Source: Bacteroidota bacterium (GTDB lineage: Bacteria; Bacteroidota; Bacteroidia; Bacteroidales; Paludibacteraceae). Taken from it: a stretch of DNA of 32,449 nt. Under the pieces are notes generated by a model. It worked only from the letters and a program-made list of their open reading frames with translations. It was not told the DNA's origin and did not search any database. The translations under genes and the position numbers were made by a program. Each line of letters starts with the position of its first letter. Within the stretch, counting starts at the first letter, position 1. Positions 15,142-23,624 of the stretch are shown piece by piece. Location of the stretch: the NCBI GenBank assembly GCA_017860335.1, contig JAFNAU010000003.1, forward strand, positions 1-32,449, read 5' to 3'.

Positions 15142-18100
15142 ATGAAGATTAAAAGCAAACTGAAAAGCAAAAATTTTCGGAAATTGAGTTTGTTGGTGTT
15201 TTATTGCACTATGAGTGCTGTAATAATGGCTCAGACAAAAACAGTTTCAGGGGTCGTGACCTCATCAGAAGATGGTGAGAAATTAATTGGTGTTTCCATT
15301 TTAGAAAAAGGGACAAGTACAGGAACTGTCACCGATGTAGATGGTAAGTATACTTTGACAAATAAAAGTGATATCTCGACATTAATATTCTCAATGGTGG
15401 GGATGAAAACAAAACAAGTTGCTGTTGGAAATAAAACTGTTATTAACGTGATTATGGAGCCTGATTCTAAACTTTTGGACCAGATAGTCGTAACAGGTTA
15501 TTCAAAACAAAAGAAAGCTGATTTGACCGGTGCAGTAACAGTTGTGGATGTTGACCAATTGAAGAAAATCACATCCAATAATCCTATTCAGGCACTACAA
15601 GGACGAGCACCAGGAGTAAACATTACAACAGATGGTTCACCAAGTGGATCGGGAACAACAGTTCGCATACGTGGTATAGGTTCAATCAATTCTAATATCG
15701 ATCCATTATATGTCATTGACGGAGTTGCCACTCAGGGTGGTATGCACGAAATGAACCCAAATGATATCGAGTCAATTCAGGTATTGAAGGATGCTTCTGC
15801 TGCATCAATATATGGATCAAAAGCAGCAAATGGAGTAATTATTATTACCACTAAAAAAGCAAAGGAAGGTCAGTTACAAGTGAATTTTGGTGCAAGAGCA
15901 AGTGCATCATGGTATGATTCGAAAATTCCAATGCTTGCCACTCAGGAGTATGGACAAGCTATGTGGCAAGCAAAAATAAATAGCGGTGACAAAAATCCCG
16001 ATGGATCGGGCTATGGATATAACTTTATTACTGGATATAATACAGATGGAACACCTAAATTGCTTCAGGTTATTGATCCAACTGCTGTTTATCTTGATAA
16101 CGATCCTACAAAATCGTATTATCACACAATGAAAATTTCCAATACCGATTGGTTCAATCAAATTACTCAAAAAGCCCTTTCACAATCTTATGATCTTTCA
16201 GTTCTTAGGGGAACGGATAAAGGAAATACCATGTTCTCTATGAACTATACAAATAATGATGGAATTATTAAGACAACCAATTTTGAACGTTTCTCTGCCC
16301 GTATTAATTCTGATACGAAATTGATAAATGGAAAATTGATAATTGGTGAGAATCTTTCTCTGAATAAAACAGGAGAAATCCAGGATCCGGGAGTTATGGA
16401 TCTGACTTTTCAAACACTACCTATTATTCCTGTACATACAGTAGATGGTATAGGATGGGGTGGACCGGTAGCAGGTATGAATGATCGTCAGAATCCTGTC
16501 AGACTATTGGAAGACAACAAACAAAACAAATATGATTATATGCGTTTGTTTGGGAATGTTTTTGCTGAATTGGAACTGATTAAGAATCTACATTTAAAAT
16601 CCAGTTTTGGTATTGACTACAGCGATTATTTCAAAAGAAGTATGCAATTGGCATACAGTTCCGGATATTTGAATAATAACCAAAATGGTGTGAACAATAA
16701 TCAGGGCCATTCCATAAAATGGACTTGGAGTAATACGTTGAATTATCAAAAAACTATTGGAAAAAATGCAGTTGATATTCTTCTTGGCACCGAAATGTAC
16801 AAACAACATGATGAAAGCTTTTGGGCACAACGTTTAGGTACAGGAAGTTATGTTAGCGAAGATCCTAATTACATGTATTTGGATGCTGGTACAGGCACTA
16901 TGTCACTTGGTGGTGGTGCTGCCGAAAACACATTATTGTCATATTTCGGTAAAGCCAACTATGTTTATGATCAAAAGTATCTGGCTTCGGTAACAGTTCG
17001 TCGCGACGGCTCTTCACGCTTCGGTAAAAACAATCAGTTTGGTACATTCCCCGCATTTTCATTGGGTTGGAGAATTAATCAGGAGAATTTCATGAAAGAT
17101 TTGTCTGCAATTTCTGACTTCAAATTGAGAGTTGGTTGGGGACAAACAGGTAATCAGGAAATTTCCAATGTGGGCACACGCTCAATTTATGTTACAGATT
17201 ATGCCGGAAATAATCCAACGTGGGATCCATCTACAAGTACAGCTTATGATATTACAGGGTCTACCACAGGTTCACTTCCTTCGGGATACCGCATTACTCA
17301 ACGTGGAAATGATAACCTAAAATGGGAAACTTCAACTCAAACAAATATTGGATTGGATTTTGGTTTTTTCAATCAGAAATTATACGGATCAATTGATTAT
17401 TTTATAAAAGACACCAAAGATTGCCTTATCAATCCTCCATATTTAGCTGCTATTGGAGAAGGTGGAAACCATTGGGTAAACGGAGCTTCAATACAAAACA
17501 AAGGATTTGAAGTATTGGTAGGTTATAGAAGTAAGATAGGATCTGACTTCAATTATGACATTACAGGTAACGCGGGTTCTTATATTAATGTTGTAACTTC
17601 TCTCCCTGCTGAGGTGGTTAATAATTATGGTGGAAATGGAACTACAGATAATATTCTGGGACATTCACTTGGTACATTTTATGGCTATGTAGCTGATGGT
17701 TTATTTAAAACACAAGATGAAGTTAATAATTCGGCAGAACAAAATGGAAAAGCACTCGGTAGGATTCGATACCGCGATATAAATGGCGATGGTGTAATTA
17801 ACGATAAAGACCGAACATGGATTGGTAATCCTAATCCGGATTTCACTTATGGATTAAATATAAATATGGAATACAAAGGATTCAATTTAACTTTATTCTT
17901 TCAGGGAGTTGGAAGAGTTGATTTGAATGATTATGCTGTGAAAAGTTTTACAGATTTCTGGAGTGTTCGAGAAACAGGATCAAATAAAGGTATCCGTTTA
18001 TTAAACGCATGGACACCTACCAACTCAAGTTCTACAATTCCAGCATTAACTTCCACAGACAGTAACAATGAATCTAGATTTTCAACTTATTACATCGAGA

Positions 18101-18318
18101 ATGGATCCTATTGTAAATTGAAAAATGTAGAATTGGGTTATAATGTCCCTCAAAAAGCATTGAAAGTGATACATCTAAGCAGAGTCCACTTATATGTTAG
18201 CGGTCAAAATATTTTCACAGTCAAAAGTAAAAGTTTTACAGGTATAGATCCTGAACGGCCAGATTTTGCATATCCATTGCCAATTACTTTTACTTCAGGC
18301 ATTAACGTTACATTCTAA
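15142..18318 (+). CDS. susC: SusC-like TonB-dependent oligosaccharide transporter
   Basis: Outer-membrane barrel that imports glycan fragments, powered by TonB, with SusD as its lid. From the ATG at 15142 it has 1058 residues; an upstream ATG at 15082 would add 20 residues ahead of the signal and is less likely. Visible parts: signal ending VIMAQ; carboxypeptidase-regulatory-like domain (VSGVVTSSEDGEKLIGVSIL); TonB box LDQIVVTGY; plug (ALQGRAPGVNITTDGSPSGS, TVRIRGIGSINSNIDPLYVI, DASAASIYGSKAANGVIIIT); then barrel strands to GINVTF. It is followed after 20 nt by susD. By context it should take up fructo-oligosaccharides; specificity is inferred from the GH32, porter and kinase genes downstream. 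Confidence 0.96.
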   Translation: MKIKSKLKSKNFRKLSLLVFYCTMSAVIMAQTKTVSGVVTSSEDGEKLIGVSILEKGTSTGTVTDVDGKYTLTNKSDISTLIFSMVGMKTKQVAVGNKTVINVIMEPDSKLLDQIVVTGYSKQKKADLTGAVTVVDVDQLKKITSNNPIQALQGRAPGVNITTDGSPSGSGTTVRIRGIGSINSNIDPLYVIDGVATQGGMHEMNPNDIESIQVLKDASAASIYGSKAANGVIIITTKKAKEGQLQVNFGARASASWYDSKIPMLATQEYGQAMWQAKINSGDKNPDGSGYGYNFITGYNTDGTPKLLQVIDPTAVYLDNDPTKSYYHTMKISNTDWFNQITQKALSQSYDLSVLRGTDKGNTMFSMNYTNNDGIIKTTNFERFSARINSDTKLINGKLIIGENLSLNKTGEIQDPGVMDLTFQTLPIIPVHTVDGIGWGGPVAGMNDRQNPVRLLEDNKQNKYDYMRLFGNVFAELELIKNLHLKSSFGIDYSDYFKRSMQLAYSSGYLNNNQNGVNNNQGHSIKWTWSNTLNYQKTIGKNAVDILLGTEMYKQHDESFWAQRLGTGSYVSEDPNYMYLDAGTGTMSLGGGAAENTLLSYFGKANYVYDQKYLASVTVRRDGSSRFGKNNQFGTFPAFSLGWRINQENFMKDLSAISDFKLRVGWGQTGNQEISNVGTRSIYVTDYAGNNPTWDPSTSTAYDITGSTTGSLPSGYRITQRGNDNLKWETSTQTNIGLDFGFFNQKLYGSIDYFIKDTKDCLINPPYLAAIGEGGNHWVNGASIQNKGFEVLVGYRSKIGSDFNYDITGNAGSYINVVTSLPAEVVNNYGGNGTTDNILGHSLGTFYGYVADGLFKTQDEVNNSAEQNGKALGRIRYRDINGDGVINDKDRTWIGNPNPDFTYGLNINMEYKGFNLTLFFQGVGRVDLNDYAVKSFTDFWSVRETGSNKGIRLLNAWTPTNSSSTIPALTSTDSNNESRFSTYYIENGSYCKLKNVELGYNVPQKALKVIHLSRVHLYVSGQNIFTVKSKSFTGIDPERPDFAYPLPITFTSGINVTF

Positions 18319-18338
18319 ATCATTTAAATAACAAGACA

Positions 18339-20033
18339 ATGAAAAAAATAGCATATATAATTGTAATAGCTGTGGCTTTAACGTCATGTACCGACTTTCT
18401 CGATCTACAGCCCAAAGCCATCCTTAGCGAAGCTCAAGTAGCAGGAGCTGATAATGCCGATAAATTTGTCATAGCTGCTTATGCAAGTTTGGGAAATGAT
18501 CACTATAATATTCCTTTTAGTCTCTGGCCGTATGGTAATGTTCGTTCGGGTGATGCTTATAAAGGCGGTCGCGATGAAGCCGATATTCAGGCTTTCTACT
18601 TCATGGAAACGTTTAAAAACATGAGAACTGATTTTGGAGAAGTAGATGGTATCTGGTATAATATCTATGTAGGAATATCACGTGCTAATGCAGCGCTGAG
18701 AAATATTAACACACTTACTGAAGCAGAATATCCAAATATGAAAGTTAGACAAGCTGAGATGCGTTTTCTACGGGGGCACTGGTATTTTATGTTGAAAGAA
18801 ATGTTTAAGTATATTCCTTATATTGATGAAACTGTTGCTGTGACTGATTATGAGAAAATATCAAACAGAGCATTGACCAATGATCAACTTTGGGATAAAA
18901 TTGCCGATGATTTCGAATTTGCAGCTAAATATCTTCCAGCAGTTCAACCTGAGATAGGGCGTGCGAGCAGATATGCAGCACAAGCCTATCTTGCTAAAAC
19001 AAGACTTTATCAGGCTTACGAGCAGGACGAACAAAACAATGTGATTAACATCAACAAAGATAAACTGAATCAGGTCGTTACTTTGTGTGATTCTGTTATG
19101 TCATCAACAGCAAGATTGGAAACCGATTTTGGTTATAATTTTATGCCGGGTGCATATGAAAATGGAAACGAATCTCTTTTTGCTGTTCAATATTCACACG
19201 ATGATGGAACAAGTAAAGGCCGTTTAAATTTTGGTGATATTTTGGCAACACCTCAAGGATTGGGTTGTTGCGATTTCCACAAACCAAGTCAAAATCTCGC
19301 AAATGCCTATAAAACAGGAGCAAACGGTTTGCCAATGTTTGACACATTCAATGATACTGATCTGGATTTGACAGTCAATACTGTTGACCCACGTCTGAAC
19401 CATACCATTGCAATTCCAGGACATCCTTGGAAATACGATCCGACATTATTGTACGATAAGAGCTGGAATAGGACTCCGGATGTATATGGTGTTTATGCTT
19501 CGCTGAAAGAAAATGTATCGCCTAAATGCGATTGCTTTATTCACCTTGATCCATTTTTTGGAAATACCAAGAACCGCATTATCATACGATATGCCGATGT
19601 TATATTGTTTAAAGCCGAAGCATTGATTGAACTTGGTCGGGAATATGAAGCATTATCATTGATTAATCAAATCAGAACTCGTGCCAGAAGAAGTACCGGA
19701 TTGTTGAAAATGTCGAACGGAAATTACGAATCAAATTTCAATGTTAGTAACTATATACCAGGAACAAACTGTGTGTGGACACAGGATTATGCTCGTCAGG
19801 CACTTCGCTGGGAACGTCGTCTGGAATTTGCTATGGAAGGAAACCGTTTCTTTGACCTCGTTCGTTGGGGAATTGCTGATTCGTACATGAATGCTTATTT
19901 TACAAAGGAAAAGACAAAAAGAACTTATTTGAAAGATGGATTATTCACTAAAAACAGGGATGAGTATTTGCCAATTCCTTTTAACCAAATCAACTTCAGC
20001 AAAGGAACATATAAGCAAAATTACGGATATTAA
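18339..20033 (+). CDS. susD: SusD-like glycan-binding lipoprotein
   Basis: A 564-residue surface lipoprotein (lipobox VALTSC, then TDFLDLQPKA) of the SusD/RagB family, which caps SusC and captures oligosaccharides. Typical landmarks are RANAALRNINTLTEAEYPNM and QAEMRFLRGHWYFMLKEMFK (first TPR-like helices), ASRYAAQAYLAKTRLYQAYE, IIRYADVILFKAEALIELGR, and the C-terminal block ALRWERRLEFAMEGNRFFDL and VRWG, closing with DEYLPIPFNQI. Length is normal. It lies 20 nt after susC and 27 nt before the surface glycan-binding lipoprotein, so the three are one operon. Confidence 0.96.
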   Translation: MKKIAYIIVIAVALTSCTDFLDLQPKAILSEAQVAGADNADKFVIAAYASLGNDHYNIPFSLWPYGNVRSGDAYKGGRDEADIQAFYFMETFKNMRTDFGEVDGIWYNIYVGISRANAALRNINTLTEAEYPNMKVRQAEMRFLRGHWYFMLKEMFKYIPYIDETVAVTDYEKISNRALTNDQLWDKIADDFEFAAKYLPAVQPEIGRASRYAAQAYLAKTRLYQAYEQDEQNNVININKDKLNQVVTLCDSVMSSTARLETDFGYNFMPGAYENGNESLFAVQYSHDDGTSKGRLNFGDILATPQGLGCCDFHKPSQNLANAYKTGANGLPMFDTFNDTDLDLTVNTVDPRLNHTIAIPGHPWKYDPTLLYDKSWNRTPDVYGVYASLKENVSPKCDCFIHLDPFFGNTKNRIIIRYADVILFKAEALIELGREYEALSLINQIRTRARRSTGLLKMSNGNYESNFNVSNYIPGTNCVWTQDYARQALRWERRLEFAMEGNRFFDLVRWGIADSYMNAYFTKEKTKRTYLKDGLFTKNRDEYLPIPFNQINFSKGTYKQNYGY

Positions 20034-20060
20034 TTCAATAACCTTTTTAATAAAAATAAA

Positions 20061-21146
20061 ATGAAACGACATATTATAAAAACATTATATCTTGCAGTTC
20101 TGACTATTGTTTTCACCTCGTGTTACGACCGTGATATTCCAAACATCGAACCAAACTTACCAGCAGTGAGCAATTTGCAATATACTCTCGTCGGAGATAG
20201 TGTAAAGCTAACATGGTCACTGCCTCTGGGCCATGATAGCCTGAGTGCTTCTATCTCAACTCTTAATGGAACGGTTTTAGTTTCGGGGAATCCAACTTCG
20301 TATACTTTTGGTTTGGTTGAAGTACTTAAAGAATACAGCTTTACTGTGAAGATTAAAGATACAAAAGGAAATTTATCCTTGGGTCAGACAGTTCGATTGA
20401 CTCGACCGGGTGCAAAAATAACTAAATTTGCAATTGACACAATAAATGGTGTGATTGACAACCTGATGAGAGAAATCATAATTTATCTTCCTGTTGGAAC
20501 AAACGTCAAAACATTAAAACCGACTGTTGAATTTACCAGTGGCGCAACATTAAGTCCTGCTTCAGGCACTACGGTTGATTTCACCAATCCGGTAACATAT
20601 ACTATAGCCAAAGACAATATGACGTTTACCTATACAGTAACAGCAGTAGTGGCGCAAAAACCACTTGATTATGTGCTGCTTTATAATGGTGAAAATGTTG
20701 CCCCACTTTGGGATAACATAGCTGCAACCGTTAATAATGGTGTAGCTAATCCGATTACAAATGGCATCAACAATACCTTGACCTGCTCTTCAATTGTTCG
20801 CAACAGCATAGTTGGAGATGCTGGCGGTCGTCCATGGTCAGGTGGTGCACTTTGGAATGCGTATAAAGTAAATATTGATCCTGCTATTTACAATAAATTC
20901 TCAGTAATGGTATTGAAAGAATCTGCAGGAACAGTTCAATTGGAAATTCAAAATGCAGATGGCTCTGTAAAAGATTGGTTGAAAACTGAATACACTACTG
21001 TTGGAAAATGGCAGGAACTTACATTTGACATTCCATCAGGTCGTACTGCTTTCATAAACAACATATTAATTGCACCACATTGTCAGGATGTAATTGATCA
21101 TACACAAACTATTTATTGGGATGAACTAAAGGTGTATAAAAAATAA
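20061..21146 (+). CDS. SusE/F-position surface glycan-binding lipoprotein
   Basis: A 361-residue lipoprotein (lipobox IVFTSC, cysteine 21). Domain order: fibronectin-III-like domain at about 34-113 (VSNLQYTLVGDSVKLTWSLP); a DUF5018-like domain at about 118-196 (ITKFAIDTINGVIDN, VEFTSGATLSPASGTTVDFT); and at about 205-361 a third-party copy of the beta-sandwich domain found twice in each upstream T9SS protein (NKFSVMVLKESAGTVQLEIQ, YTTVGKWQELTFDIP, ILIAPHCQD, IYWDELKVYKK). A modular rod with a terminal binding domain is usual for surface glycan-binding proteins encoded after susD. The shared terminal domain is the best candidate for fructan contact. Ligand inferred, not shown. Confidence 0.82.
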   Translation: MKRHIIKTLYLAVLTIVFTSCYDRDIPNIEPNLPAVSNLQYTLVGDSVKLTWSLPLGHDSLSASISTLNGTVLVSGNPTSYTFGLVEVLKEYSFTVKIKDTKGNLSLGQTVRLTRPGAKITKFAIDTINGVIDNLMREIIIYLPVGTNVKTLKPTVEFTSGATLSPASGTTVDFTNPVTYTIAKDNMTFTYTVTAVVAQKPLDYVLLYNGENVAPLWDNIAATVNNGVANPITNGINNTLTCSSIVRNSIVGDAGGRPWSGGALWNAYKVNIDPAIYNKFSVMVLKESAGTVQLEIQNADGSVKDWLKTEYTTVGKWQELTFDIPSGRTAFINNILIAPHCQDVIDHTQTIYWDELKVYKK

Positions 21147-21311
21147 TTATTATCAAAGAAAGTACGTTATGCATATAATTGTATGGCGTGCTTTTCTATA
21201 AAATCTAAACTTTATCTCAAATTCAATTTGTCGATTCATTAAAATTCTAAAAAACAATATTTAAGGTTTAGTTTGTAAAGGATTGAAAAGTTTACTCAGA
21301 TAAGAAATGCA

Positions 21312-23615
21312 ATGAAAATAATCGAAGGTGTCTCAACACAAAATGAAAAAAAATGTATTTGCACATTAGGACTTCTGTTTTTTTTAACAACATTGACTAC
21401 ATGGCCTTTATTTGCACAATATAATGAAGTATACAGGCCTCAGTATCATTTCTCTGCAAACACTGGTTGGATAGGTGATCCCGATGGGTTAGTGCGTTAC
21501 AACAACAAGTACCATCTTTTTTGGTGGGGACATGCCACATCAAGCGATTTAGTTTACTGGACCGAAAAAAACTGGCCTATGCAAGGCGACAACAGTACGT
21601 TCGATTATTACTCCGGTAGCATGGTTGTTGATGCGAAAAACACCGCAGGCTTAAAATCAGGTACGTATGCACCAATGATTGCCCTCTTTACAAATCACAA
21701 CAAAACAACAGGTCTGGAAGCACCTGCTTTATCATTCAGCAATGATTATTTGTCTGATTATACAAATTTTTATCTTTATAATCGCGGAACTCCGCTAATG
21801 ACAACGGCTAATGGATTCAGAGATCCGAGCGTATTCTGGGATTCAGCTAATAATCAATGGGTAATGTCCATTGCTGCCAATGCCAGTAATAAAACGGTAC
21901 AGTTCTATTACTCTACCAACCTGAAGACATGGAGAATATTGAATTCATTTGGTCCTCTTGGCACAAAAGAAAACTGGTGGGAATGTCCGGATATGTTTCA
22001 ACTACCAGTAGATGGGAATAGTAATAATAAAAAATGGGTACTGATAGTCAGTGCAAGTGCCAAAGTTCAATATTTTCTTGGTGATTTCGATGGCTTGTAT
22101 GGATTTGATATTGATCCGACTTGTGATTCGTACCTGCGTAATGGAACAGGTATTCAGGGAACTGTATTTGCCGATTTTGAAACAACCGCTTATACAGGTT
22201 GGACAGCAACCGGAACAGCCTTTGGGTCAGGTCCTGCCAGTGGAAATCTGAGTGGACAACAATCTGTTTTCGGTTATCTGGGAAATAAGCTAGCTAACTC
22301 ATTCAATAATGGAGATGGTTCTACCGGAACTCTCACATCTGCGTTATTTACGATAAGTAAAAATTGCATCAACTTCCTGATTGGGGGTGGAAATAATGCC
22401 GGACTAACCTGCATTAATCTGATTGTTAATGGTTCTGTGGTGCAATCGACAACAGGAAGAAACGAAGAGGTGTTGAAATGGGCCGGTTGGAATGTTACAC
22501 AATGGATAGGTAAAACGGCTCAGATTCAGATTGTTGATAACAGTACCGGAGGTTGGGGGCATATTAATATTGATCATATTGTATTTGCTGATGCGTTGTG
22601 GAATAATAATATCGAACATTCTTTAGTTGCCGATTATGGTAGTGATTTTTATGCTGCCAGAACTTTTCGAGATTACGACAACGCAGAAAACCGTACCGTT
22701 ATGATGGGTTGGATGGGTAACTGGAATTATGCCAACTCAACACCAACCAGCTGGGGACGAGGTCACGAATCATTGCCTCGCGAATTGTCCCTGAAAACTT
22801 TTGCGGATGGCATTCGGTTGGTACAACAACCAATTCCTGCATTGAAGAAACTGAGAAACGACAGTGTAATTGTGACAAATAAATCGGTCGTAAATACACA
22901 GACACTGACAGAGTTTACGCCCTTATACAATTATTATGAAATTGATGCAGTATTCAATGTTACCACGGGAGCTAATTTTGGTTTAAACCTTTGTGTGAGT
23001 GGAACTAATAAAGTAGTATTGGGGTATGATGCCAGCAGTTCTAATTTATACCTCGACAGAACAAAGTCAGGTAATGTGGCATTTAGTTCGGCTTTCCCCA
23101 ATGTAATTACTACTCCACTTTTGCCTGATAATGGGCAGATTAAATTGCACATCTATATTGATCAATCATCCATTGAAGTCTTTGCTAACGACGGGGTTCG
23201 GGTTATGAGCTCCTTGATTTATCCTGACACTTCGAGTAAATTAATTCAGCTTTTTTCTACTAATGGGACAACCAATGTGCAAAGTCTGAAAGCTTATAAT
23301 TTGAAGTCCATCTGGAAAACTGTACCCTCTGCAGTACCATTAACCTTCGATACGGGAAACAAGGAAATAAGCCTGTATCCCAATCCTGTAAAGAGAGGAC
23401 AGGCAATAACAATAAACTTTTTAAATAAAAATTTTACAGGAACAAATGTTAAACTGAAATTATTTACATTACAAGGAAGATTAGTGTCAGAAGAAAATTA
23501 CTCGGCAGAGGCTAATTCTGTTTTTAATGTTAATAATGATTTAGCGGCAGGTGTTTACATCATCACAGTAGAGTCTGAAGGTTACACGAAGTCTTTGAAA
23601 CTTGTTGTCCAATAA
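21312..23615 (+). CDS. T9SS-secreted GH32 fructan hydrolase with inserted module
   Basis: A 767-residue extracellular enzyme expected to split beta-fructosidic bonds in levan or inulin. Signal peptide ends PLFAQ. The GH32 five-bladed propeller carries all three catalytic acids: D56 in WIGDPDG (usually WMNDPNG), D171 in FRDP and E224 in WECPD. Residues about 284-427 are an extra beta-rich module (VFADFETTAYTGWTATGTAF to GGWGHINIDHIVFAD), inserted after the QYFLGDFDG strand; similar inserts occur in other bacterial GH32 proteins. The C-terminal GH32 sandwich (IDQSSIEVFANDG) is followed by a T9SS type A sorting domain (about 684-767, SLYPNPV...GVYIITVESEGYTKSLKLVV). It comes after a 165-nt gap in which I found no clear promoter. 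Exo or endo action cannot be read. Confidence 0.93.
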   Translation: MKIIEGVSTQNEKKCICTLGLLFFLTTLTTWPLFAQYNEVYRPQYHFSANTGWIGDPDGLVRYNNKYHLFWWGHATSSDLVYWTEKNWPMQGDNSTFDYYSGSMVVDAKNTAGLKSGTYAPMIALFTNHNKTTGLEAPALSFSNDYLSDYTNFYLYNRGTPLMTTANGFRDPSVFWDSANNQWVMSIAANASNKTVQFYYSTNLKTWRILNSFGPLGTKENWWECPDMFQLPVDGNSNNKKWVLIVSASAKVQYFLGDFDGLYGFDIDPTCDSYLRNGTGIQGTVFADFETTAYTGWTATGTAFGSGPASGNLSGQQSVFGYLGNKLANSFNNGDGSTGTLTSALFTISKNCINFLIGGGNNAGLTCINLIVNGSVVQSTTGRNEEVLKWAGWNVTQWIGKTAQIQIVDNSTGGWGHINIDHIVFADALWNNNIEHSLVADYGSDFYAARTFRDYDNAENRTVMMGWMGNWNYANSTPTSWGRGHESLPRELSLKTFADGIRLVQQPIPALKKLRNDSVIVTNKSVVNTQTLTEFTPLYNYYEIDAVFNVTTGANFGLNLCVSGTNKVVLGYDASSSNLYLDRTKSGNVAFSSAFPNVITTPLLPDNGQIKLHIYIDQSSIEVFANDGVRVMSSLIYPDTSSKLIQLFSTNGTTNVQSLKAYNLKSIWKTVPSAVPLTFDTGNKEISLYPNPVKRGQAITINFLNKNFTGTNVKLKLFTLQGRLVSEENYSAEANSVFNVNNDLAAGVYIITVESEGYTKSLKLVVQ

Positions 23616-23624
23616 ATGTGAAGT

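Noticed and set aside
21147..21311. Promoter before the T9SS GH32 gene
   Set aside because: TTAGTTTG resembles a -7 box, but no -33 element or operator half-sites stand at the right distance.
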